From positions 1 through 64,000 of the forward strand of contig NW_027018000.1 in NCBI RefSeq assembly GCF_032854445.1: a stretch of 64,000 nucleotides of DNA. Direction: 5' to 3'. Positions within the stretch are counted from its first letter, which is position 1. Every line of letters starts with the position of its first letter. Both the position numbers and the translations under genes were made by a program. The notes beneath the pieces were generated by a model. That model did no database searches. It had not been told where the DNA came from and was given only the letters and a program-made list of their open reading frames with translations. Shown here piece by piece: positions 51,401-62,596 of this stretch. Source of the DNA: Liolophura sinensis (lineage: Eukaryota; Mollusca; Polyplacophora; Chitonida; Chitonidae).

Positions 51401-53051
51401 TTGATTATAAGTTATGTGCCCTTCGGTAGCCCAGAAGACGTCAAATCTTTGGGCCAAGTCCTTTTAACTCATCCAGCAGTTGTTTTACTTCTAAGTCGAA
51501 GACAAACTCAATTTCAATTACTACATGTTGAAAAACCACACCATTTGTATGTAAAAAACAAATACTTGTACTTGATACAGTCTGCTGTAAAAAGTAGAAT
51601 TGAACACTGACCCACATCAATAAGGTGCCAAAAGATGCGCAATTGGGCCAGCCATCTCCAGCTGTTGAAAAATTGCAAATTTAATTGGTTTCCATGGAGT
51701 AAGAGCCGTTGCTGGGCACGTAATTTTCACATAAATGGTCATTCAATTGACGCTACAGCCAAAAGTATTGGTCGGACAGCAACGCGGTTTGCACCATTCG
51801 ATTTCTCGTCACAAAGTACGTCGGATTAGCCTCTTACCAGCAGCATTTAAACAGTTTTTCCACTTTTGGATTTTTGCCTCTTGTTTTTGCTAATTGAAAT
51901 CGGCTACATTTACAACGTACCATCGCCACTGGTCATTACTATATTCAACTTTTGATTATAAGTTATGTGCCCTTCGGTAGCCCAGAAGACGTCAAATCTT
52001 TGGGCCAAGCCCATTTAACTCATCCAGCAGTTGTTTTACTTCTAAGTCGAAGACAAACTCAATTTCAATATCTACATGTTAAAAAACCGCACCATTTGTA
52101 TATAAAAAACAAATACTTGTACTTGATACAGTCTGCTGTAAAAAGTAGAATTGAACACTGACCCACATCAATAAGGTGCCAAAAGATGCACAATTGGGCC
52201 AGGCATCTCCAGCTGTTGAAAAATTGCAAATTTCCTTGGTTTCCATGGAGTAAGAGCCGATGCTGGGCACGTGATTTTCACATAAATGCTCATTCAATTG
52301 TCGCTACAGCCAAAAGTATTGGTCGGAGAGCACCGCGGTTTGCACCATTCGATTTCTCGTCACAAAATACGTCGGATGAGCCTCTTACCAGCAGCATTGG
52401 AAGAGTTTTTCCACTTTTGGATTTTTGCCCGGTCTTTTTGCTAATTGAAATCGACTAAATTTACAACGTACCATCGCCACTGGTCATTACTATATTCAAC
52501 TTTTGATTATAAGTTATGTGCCCTTCGGAAGCCCAGAAGACTTCAAATCTTTGGGCCAAGCCCATTTAACTCATCCAGCAATTGTCTTACTTCTAAGTCG
52601 AAGACAAACTCAATGTCTTTATCTACATGTTGAAAAACCACACCATTTGTATATAAAAAACACAAGGTACTTGATACAGTCTGCTGTAAAAAGTACAATT
52701 AAACACTGACCCACATCAATAAGGTGCCAAAAGATGCGGAATTAGGCCAGGCATCTCCAGCTGTTGAAAAATTGCAAATTTCCTTGGTTTCCATGGAGTA
52801 AGAGCCGTTGTTAGGCACGTGATTTTCACATAAATGCTCATTCAATTGTAGCTACAGCCATAAGTGTTGGTCGGAGAGCAACGCGGTTTGCACCATTGGA
52901 TTTCTCGTCACAAAATACGTCGGATTAGCCTATTACCAGCAGCATTGGAACAGTTTTTCCACTTTTGGATTTTTGCCTGGGCTTTTTGCTAATTCAATTC
53001 GGCTAATATATACTATGTAATATCGCGACTGGTCATTACTATATTCAACTT

Positions 53052-56000
53052 TTGATTATAAGTTATGTGCCCTTCGGTAGCCCAGAAGACGTCAAATCTT
53101 TGGGCCAAGCCCATTTAACTCATCCAGCAATTGTCTTACTTCTAAGTCGAAGACAAACTCAATGTCTTTACCTACATGTTGAAAAACCACACCATTTGTA
53201 TATAAAAAACACAAGGTACTTGATACAGTCTGCTGTAAAGAGTAGAATTGAACACTGACCCACATCAATAAGGTGCCAAAAGATGCGCAATTGGGCCAGG
53301 CATCTCCAGCTGTTGAAAAATTGCAAATTTCCTTGGTTTCCATGGAGTAAGAGCCGTTGTTAGGCACGTGATTTTCACATAAATGCTCAATCAATTGTCG
53401 CTACAGCCATAACATAAGTGTTGGTCGGAGAGCAACGCGGTTTGCACCATTCGAATTCTCGTCACAAAATACGTCGGATTAGCCTCTTGCCAGCAGCATT
53501 GGAACAGTTTTTATACTTTTGGATTTTTGCCTGGGCTTTTTGCTAATTGAAATCGGCTACATTTACTATGTAATATCGCGACTGGTCATTACTATATTCA
53601 ACTTTTGATTATAAGTTATGTGCCCTTCGGTAGCCCAGAAGACGTCAAATCTTTGGGCCAAGCCCATTTAACTCATCCAACAATTGTCTTTCTTCTAAGT
53701 CGAAGACAAACTCAATGTCTTTATCTACATGTTGAAAAACCACACCATTTGTATATAAAAAACACAAGGTACTTGATACAGTCTGCTGTAAAAAGTACAA
53801 TTAAACACTGACCCACATCAATAAGGTGCCAAAAGATGCGGAATTGGGCCAGGCATCTCCAGCTGTTGAAAAATTGCAAATTTCCTTGGTTTCCATGGAG
53901 TAAGAGCCGTTGCTGGGCACGTAATTTTCACATTAATTCTCATTCAATTGTCGCTACAGCCAAAAGTGTTGGTCGGAGAGCAACGCGGTTTGCACCATTC
54001 GATTTCTCGTCACAAAATACGTCGGATGAGCCTCTTACCAGCAGCATTGGAAGAGTTTTTCCACTTTTGGATTTTTGCCCGGTCTTTTTGCTAATTGAAA
54101 TCGACTAAATTTACAACGTACCATCGCCACTGGTCATTACTATATTCAACTTTTGATTATAAGTTATGTGCCCTTCGGTAGCCCAGAAGACGTCAAATAT
54201 TTGGGCCAAGCCCATTTAACTCACCCAGCAAATGTCTTACTTCTAAGTCGAAGACAAACTCAATGTCTTTATCTACATGTTGAAAAAACACACCATTTGT
54301 ATATAAAAACAAAAAGGTACTTGATACAGTCTGCTGTAAAAAGTAGAATTGAACACTGACCCACATCAATAAGGTGCCAAAAGATGCGCAATTGGGTCAG
54401 GCATCTCCAGCTGTTGAAAAATTGCAAATGTCCTTGGTCTCCATGGAGTAAGAGCCGTTGCTGGTCACGTGATTTTCACATAAATTCTCATTCAATTGTC
54501 GCTACAGCCAAAAATATTGGTCGGAGAGCAACGCGGTTTACACCATTCGATTTCTCGTCACAAAATACGTCGGATTAGTCTCTTGGCAGCAGCATTGGAA
54601 CAGTTTTTGCACTTTTGGATTTTTGCCTGGTCTTTTTGCTAATTCAATTCGGCTACATTTACTATGTAATATCGCGACTGGTCATTACTATATTCAACTT
54701 TTGATTATAAGTTATGTGCCCTTCGGAAGCCCAGAAGACTTAAAATCTTTGGGCCAAGCCCATTTAACTCATCCAGCAATTGTCTTTCTTCTAAGTCGAA
54801 GACAAACTCAATGTCTTTATCTACATGTTGAAAAACCACACCATTTGTATATAAAAAACACAAGGTACTTGATACAGTCTGCTGTTAAAAGTACAATTAA
54901 ACACTGACCCACATCAATAAGGTGCCAAAAGATGCGGAATTAGGCCAGGCATCTCCAGCTGTTGAAAAATTGCAAATTTCCTTGGTTTCCATGGAGTAAG
55001 AGCCGTTGTTAGGCACGTGATTTTCACATAAATGCTCATTCAATTGTAGCTACAGCCATAAGTGTTGGTCGGAGAGCAACGCGGTTTGCACCATTGGATT
55101 TCTCGTCACAAAATACGTCGGATTAGCCTATTACCAGCAGCATTGGAACAGTTTTTCCACTTTTGGATTTTTGCCTGGGCTTTTTGCTAATTCAATTCGG
55201 CTAATATATACTATGTAATATCGCGACTGGTCATTACTATATTCAACTTTTGATTATAAGTTATGTGCCCTTCGGTAGCCCAGAAGACGTCAAATCTTTG
55301 GGCCAAGCCCATTTAACTCATCCAGCAATTGTCTTACTTCTAAGTCGAAGACAAACTCAATGTCTTTACCTACATGTTGAAAAACCACACCATTTGTATA
55401 TAAAAAACACAAGGTACTTGATACAGTCTGCTGTAAAGAGTAGAATTGAACACTGACCCACATCAATAAGGTGCCAAAAGATGCGCAATTGGGCCAGGCA
55501 TCTCCAGCTGTTGAAAAATTGCAAATTTCCTTGGTTTCCATGGAGTAAGAGCCGTTGTTAGGCACGTGATTTTCACATAAATGCTCAATCAATTGTCGCT
55601 ACAGCCATAAGTGTTGGTCGGAGAGCAACGTGGTTTGCACCATTCGAATTCTCGTCACAAAATACGTCGGATTAGCCTCTTGCCAGCAGCATTGGAACAG
55701 TTTTTATACTTTTGGATTTTTGCCTGGGCTTTTTGCTAATTGAAATCGGCTACATTTACTATGTAATATCGCGACTGGTCATTACTATATTCAACTTTTG
55801 ATTATAAGTTATGTGCCCTTCGGTAGCCCAGAAGACGTCAAATCTTTGGGCCAAGCCCATTTAACTCATCCAACAATTGTCTTTCTTCTAAGTCGAAGAC
55901 AAACTCAATGTCTTTATCTACATGTTGAAAAACCACACCATTTGTATATAAAAAACACAAGGTACTTGATACAGTCTGCTGTAAAAAGTACAATTAAACA

Positions 56001-58532
56001 CTGACCCACATCAATAAGGTGCCAAAAGATGCGGAATTGGGCCAGGCATCTCCAGCTGTTGAAAAATTGCAAATTTCCTTGGTTTCCATGGAGTAAGAGC
56101 CGTTGCTGGGCACGTAATTTTCACATTAATTCTCATTCAATTGTCGCTACAGCCAAAAGTGTTGGTCGGAGAGCAACGCGGTTTGCACCATTCGATTTCT
56201 CGTCACAAAATACGTCGGATGAGCCTCTTACCAGCAGCATTGGAAGAGTTTTTCCACTTTTGGATTTTTGCCCGGTCTTTTTGCTAATTGAAATCGACTA
56301 AATTTACAACGTACCATCGCCACTGGTCATTACTATATTCAACTTTTGATTATAAGTTATGTGCCCTTCGGTAGCCCAGAAGACGTCAAATATTTGGGCC
56401 AAGCCCATTTAACTCACCCAGCAAATGTCTTACTTCTAAGTCGAAGACAAACTCAATGTCTTTATCTACATGTTGAAAAAACACACCATTTGTATATAAA
56501 AACAAAAAGGTACTTGATACAGTCTGCTGTAAAAAGTAGAATTGAACACTGACCCACATCAATAAGGTGCCAAAAGATGCGCAATTGGGTCAGGCATCTC
56601 CAGCTGTTGAAAAATTGCAAATGTCCTTGGTCTCCATGGAGTAAGAGCCGTTGCTGGTCACGTGATTTTCACATAAATTCTCATTCAATTGTCGCTACAG
56701 CCAAAAATATTGGTCGGAGAGCAACGCGGTTTACACCATTCGATTTCTCGTCACAAAATACGTCGGATTAGTCTCTTGGCAGCAGCATTGGAACAGTTTT
56801 TGCACTTTTGGATTTTTGCCTGGTCTTTTTGCTAATTCAATTCGGCTACATTTACTATGTAATATCGCGACTGGTCATTACTATATTCAACTTTTGATTA
56901 TAAGTTATGTGCCCTTCGGAAGCCCAGAAGACTTAAAATCTTTGGGCCAAGCCCATTTAACTCATCCAGCAATTGTCTTTCTTCTAAGTCGAAGACAAAC
57001 TCAATGTCTTTATCTACATGTTGAAAAACCACACCATTTGTATATAAAAAACACAAGGTACTTGATACAGTCTGCTGTAAAAAGTACAATTAAACACTGA
57101 CCCACATCAATAAGGTGCCAAAAGATGCGGAATTAGGCCAGGCATCTCCAGCTGTTGAAAAATTGCAAATTTCCTTGGTTTCCATGGAGTAAGAGCCGTT
57201 GTTAGGCACGTGATTTTCACATAAATGCTCATTCAATTGTAGCTACAGCCATAAGTGTTGGTCGGAGAGCAACGCGGTTTGCACCATTGGATTTCTCGTC
57301 ACAAAATACGTCGGATTAGCCTATTACCAGCAGCATTGGAACAGTTTTTCCACTTTTGGATTTTTGCCTGGGCTTTTTGCTAATTCAATTCGGCTAATAT
57401 ATACTATGTAATATCGCGACTGGTCATTACTATATTCAACTTTTGATTATAAGTTATGTGCCCTTCGGTAGCCCAGAAGACGTCAAATCTTTGGGCCAAG
57501 CCCATTTAACTCATCCAGCAATTGTCTTACTTCTAAGTCGAAGACAAACTCAATGTCTTTACCTACATGTTGAAAAACCACACCATTTGTATATAAAAAA
57601 CACAAGGTACTTGATACAGTCTGCTGTAAAGAGTAGAATTGAACACTGACCCACATCAATAAGGTGCCAAAAGATGCGCAATTGGGCCAGGCATCTCCAG
57701 CTGTTGAAAAATTGCAAATTTCCTTGGTTTCCATGGAGTAAGAGCCGTTGTTAGGCACGTGATTTTCACATAAATGCTCAATCAATTGTCGCTACAGCCA
57801 TAAGTGTTGGTCGGAGAGCAACGTGGTTTGCACCATTCGAATTCTCGTCACAAAATACGTCGGATTAGCCTCTTGCCAGCAGCATTGGAACAGTTTTTAT
57901 ACTTTTGGATTTTTGCCTGGGCTTTTTGCTAATTGAAATCGGCTACATTTTAATATCGCGACTGGTCATTACTATATTCAACTTTTGATTATAAGTTATG
58001 TGCCCTTCGGTAGCCCAGAAGACGTCAAATCTTTGGGCCAAGCCCATTTAACTCATCCAACAATTGTCTTTCTTCTAAGTCGAAGACAAACTCAATGTCT
58101 TTATCTACATGTTGAAAAACCACACCATTTGTATATAAAAAACACAAGGTACTTGATACAGTCTGCTGTAAAAAGTACAATTAAACACTGACCCACATCA
58201 ATAAGGTGCCAAAAGATGCGGAATTGGGCCAGGCATCTCCAGCTGTTGAAAAATTGCAAATTTCCTTGGTTTCCATGGAGTAAGAGCCGTTGCTGGGCAC
58301 GTAATTTTCACATTAATTCTCATTCAATTGTCGCTACAGCCAAAAGTGTTGGTCGGAGAGCAACGCGGTTTGCACCATTCGATTTCTCGTCACAAAATAC
58401 GTCGGATTAGCCTCTTACCAGCAGCATTGGAACAGTTTTTCCACTTTTGGATTTTTGCCTGGGCTTTTTGCTAATTGAAATCGGCTACATTTACTATGTA
58501 CCATCGCGACTGGTCATTACTATATTCAGCTT
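53052..58532. repeat. B-C-D-E tetramer amplification (2.5 copies)
   Basis: Tetramers run 53052-55249 (2,198 bp), 55250-57442 (2,193 bp) and then B-C at 57443-58532. The first is longer by 5 bp because 'cataa' is tandemly doubled near 53409. The second and third B units share 'gagcaacgtggtttg', while the first B and that of copy 2 have 'acgcgg'. This shows the last two were copied from one another after the change arose. The third B has lost 6 bp near 57950 ('ctacattttaatatcg'). Confidence 0.9.
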
Positions 58533-59997
58533 TTGATTATAAGTTATGTGCCCTTCGGTATCCCAGAAGACGTCAAATCTTTGGGCCAAGCCCATTTAAC
58601 TCACCCAGGAAATGTCTTACTTCTAAGTCGAAAACAAACTCAATGTCTTTATCTACATGTTGAAAAACCACACCATTTGTATATAAAAACAACAAGGTAC
58701 TTGATACAGTCTGCTGTAAAAAGTAGAATTGAACACTGACCCACATCAATAAGGTGCCAAAAGATGCGGAATTGGACCAGGCATCTCCAGCTGTTGAAAA
58801 ATTGCAAATTTCCTTGGTTTCCATGGAGTAAGAGCCGTTGCTGGGCACGTGATTTTTACATAAATTCTCATTCAATTGTCGCTACAGCCAAAAGTATTGG
58901 TCGGAGAGCAACGCGGTTTGCACCATTCTATTTCTCGTCACAAAATACGTCGGATTAGCCTCTTACCAGCAGCATTGGAACAGTTTTTTCAACTTTTGGA
59001 TTTTTGCCTGGGCTATTTGCTAATTAAATTCGGCTACATTTACTATGTAATATTGCGACTGGTCATTACTATAGTCAACTTTTGATTATAAGTTATGTGC
59101 CCTTCGGTAGCCCAGAAGACGTCAAATCTTTCGGCCAAGCCCATTTAACTCATCCAGCAATTGTTTTACTTCTAAGTCGAAAACAAACTCAATGTCTTTA
59201 TCTACATGTTGAAAAACCACACCATTTGTATATAAAAAACACAAGGTACTTGATACAGTCTTCTGTAAAAAGTACAATTAAACACTGACCCACATCAATA
59301 AGGTGCCAAAAAATGCGGAATTGGGCCAGGCATCTCCAGCTGTTGAAAAATTGCAAATTTCCTTGGTTTCCATGGAGTAAGAGCCGTTGCTGGGCACGTA
59401 ATTTTAACATAAATGCTCATTCAATTGTCGCTACAGCCAAAAGTAATGGTCGGAGAGCAACGCGGTTTGCACCATTCGATTTCTCGTCACAAAATACGTC
59501 GGATTAGCCTCTTGCCAGGAGCATTGGAACAGTTTTTCCATTTTTGGATTTTTGCCTGGGCTTTTTTGCTTATTAAATTCGGCTACATTTACTATGTAAT
59601 ATCGCTACTGGTCATTACTATATTCAACTTTTGATTATAAGTTATGTGCCCTTCGGCAGCCCAGAGGACGTCAAATCTTTGGGCCAAGCCCATTTAACTC
59701 ATCCAGCAATTGTCTTACTTCTAAGTCGAAGACAAACTCAATGTCTTTATCTACATGTTGAAAAAACCACACCATTTGTATATAAAAAACACAAGGTACT
59801 TGATACAGTCTGCTGTAAAAAGTACAATTGAACACTGACCCACATCAATAAGGTGCCAAAAGATGCGCAATTGGGCCAGGCATCTCCAGCTGTTGAAAAA
59901 TTGCAAATTTCCTTGGTTTCCATGGAGTAAGAGCCGTTGTTAGGCACGTGATTTTCACATAAATGCTCATTCAATTGTAGCTACAGCCATAAGTGTT

Positions 59998-62593
59998 GGT
60001 CGGAGAGCAACGCGGTTTGCACCATTCGATTTCTCGTCACAAAATACGTCGGATTAGCCTCTTACCAGCAGCATTGGAACAGTTTTTCCACTTTTGGATT
60101 TTTGCCTGGGCTTTTTGCTAATTGAAATCGGCTACATTTACTATGTACCATCGCGACTGGTCATTACTATATTCAACTTTTGATTATAAGTTATGTGCCC
60201 TTCGGTAGCCCAGAAGACGTCAAATCTTTGGGCCAAGCCCATTTAACTCACCCAGTAAATGTCTTACTTCTAAGTCGAAGACAAACTCAATGTCTTGATC
60301 TACATGTTGAAAAACCACACCATTTGTATATAAAAAACAACAAGGTACTTGATACAGTCTGCTGTAAAAAGTACAATTGAACACTGACCCACATCAATAA
60401 GGTGCCAAAAGATGCGCAATTGGGCCAGGCATCTCCAGCTGTTGAAAAATTGCAAATTTCCTTGGTTTCCATGGAGTAAGAGCCGTTGCTGGGCACTTGA
60501 TTTTCACATCAATTCTCATTCAATTGTCGCTACAGCCAAAAGAAATGGTCGGAGAGCAACGCGGTTTGCACCATTCGAATTCTCGTCACAAAATACGTCG
60601 GATTAGCCTCTTACCAGCAGCATTGGAACAGTTTTTCCACTTTTGGATTTTTGCCTGGGCTTTTTGCTAATTGAAATCGGCTACATTTACTATGTAATAT
60701 CGCGACTGGTCATTACTATATTCAATTTTTGATTATAAGTTATGTGCCCTTCGGTAGCCCAGAGGACGTCAAATCTTTGGGCCAAGCCCATTTAACTCAC
60801 CCAGCAAATGTCCTACTTCTAAGTCGAAGACAAACTCAATTTCTTTATCTACATGTTGAAAAACCACACCTTTTGTATAGAAAAACAACAAGGTACTTGA
60901 TATAGTCTGCTGTAAAAAGTACAATTGAACACTGACCCACATCAATAAGGTGCCAAGAGATGCGCAATTGGGCCAGGCATCTCCAGCTGTTGAAAAATTG
61001 CAAATTTCCTTGGTTTCCATGGAGTAAGAGCCGTTTGCTGGGCACGTAATTTTCACATAAATGCTCATTCAATTGTCGCTACAGCCAAAAGTATTGGTCG
61101 GAGAGCAACGCGGTTTGCACCATTCGATTTCTCGTCACAAAATACGTCGGATTAGCCTCTTACCAGCAGCATTGGAACAGTTTTTTCCACTTTTGGATTT
61201 TTGCCTGGGCTTTTTGCTAATTGAAATCGGCTACATTTACTATGTACCATCGCGACTGGTCATTACTATATTCAACTTTTGATTATAAGTTATGTGCCCT
61301 TCGGTATCCCAGAGGACGTCAAATCTTTGGCCAAGCCCATTTAACTCACCCAGCAAATGTCTTACTTCTAAGTCGAAGACAAACTCAATGTCTTTATCTA
61401 CATGTTGAAAAACCACACCATTTGTATATAAAAACAAAAAGGTACTTGATACAGTCTGCTGTAAAAAGTACAATTGAACACTGACCCATATCAATAAGGT
61501 GCCAAAAGATGCGGAATTGGGCCAGGCATCTCCAGCTGTTGAAAAATTGCAGATTTCCTTGGTTTCCATGGAGTAAGAGCCGTTGCTGGTCACGTGATTT
61601 TCACATAAATGCTCATTCAATTGTCGCTACAGCCAAAATTATTGGTCGGAGAGCAACGCGGCTTGCACCATTCGATTTCTCGTCACAAAATACGTCGGAT
61701 TAGCCTCTTACCAGCAGCATTGGAACAGTTTTTATACTTTTGTATTTTTGCCTGGGCTTTTTGCTAATTAAATTTGGCTACATTTACTATGTAATATTGC
61801 GACTGGTCATTACTATAGTCAACTTTTGATTATAAGTTATGTGCCCTTCGGTAGCCCAGAGGACGTCAAATCTTTGGGCCAAGCCCATTTAACTCATCCA
61901 GCAATTGTTTTACTTCTAAGTCGAAGACAAACTCAATGTCTTTATCTACATGTTGAAAAACCACACCATTTGTATAAAAAAAACACAAGGTACTTGATAC
62001 AGTCTGCTGTAAAAAGTACAATTAAACAATGACCCACATCAATAAGGTGCCAAAAGATGCGCAATTGGGCCAGGCATCTCCAGCTGTTGAAAAATTGCAA
62101 ATTTCCTTGGTTTCCATGGAGTAAGAGCCGTTGCTGGGCACTTGATTTTCACATAAATGCTCATTCAATTGTCGCTACAGCCAAAATTAATGATCGGAGA
62201 GCAACGTGGTTTGCACCATTCGAATTCTCGTCACAAAATACGTCAAATTAGCCTCTTACAAGCAGCATTGGAACAGTTTTTCCACTTTTGAATCTTTGCC
62301 TGGGCTTTTTGCTAATTGAAATCGGCTACATTTACAATGTACCATCGCGACTGGTCATTACTATATTCAACTTTTGATTATAAGTTATGTGCCCTTCGGT
62401 AGCCCAGAAGACGTCAAATCTTTGGGCCAAGCCCATTTAACTCACCCAGTAAATGTCTTACTTCTAAGTCGAAGACAAACTCAATGTCTTTATCTACATG
62501 TTGAAAAACCACACCATTTGTATATAAAAACAACAAGGTACTTGATACAGTCTGCTGTAAAAAGTACAATTGAACACTGACCCACATCAATAA
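59998..62593. repeat. Q-R-S-T tetramer, second occurrence, plus truncated Q
   Basis: Q 60180, R 60728, S 61279 and T 61826 match 33986, 34534, 35082 and 35630 at offsets of 26,194-26,197 bp, but with many more differences than the 9,257-bp duplicates. A second Q starts at 62374, so the tetramer period is 2,194 bp. That Q ends after 'cccacatcaata' at about 62593. Several single-base run-length changes occur here, near 60332, 61033, 61184 and 61326. Confidence 0.85.
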
Positions 62594-62596
62594 TAT
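62374..62596. repeat. Truncated 223-bp monomer and deletion junction
   Basis: The Q-type unit stops at 'catcaata' and is joined through a few A/T bases to 'tttgattataag', the start of the next unit (62597). About 325 bp are lost, including the CAGCTG, CCATGG and E-box region. This is the only break in the monomer register in 64 kb. It marks an illegitimate deletion within the array or an assembly join. Confidence 0.9.

Larger units (their letters stand above)
47998..59997. repeat. 12,000-bp higher-order repeat, copy 3, internally expanded (22 monomers)
   Basis: The order is I 48180, J 48731, K 49279, L 49812, M 50363, N 50911, O 51401, P 51952, A 52503, B 53052, C 53605, D 54153, E 54701, B 55250, C 55798, D 56346, E 56894, B 57443, C 57985, F 58533, G 59082, H 59631. 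It has five more units than copy 2, and 12,000 minus 9,257 is 2,743 bp, which equals five 548.6-bp units. The extra units are all members of the B-C-D-E set. F-G-H close the block as in copy 2. The last base of homology with H of copy 2 lies near 59997/47997. Confidence 0.9.
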
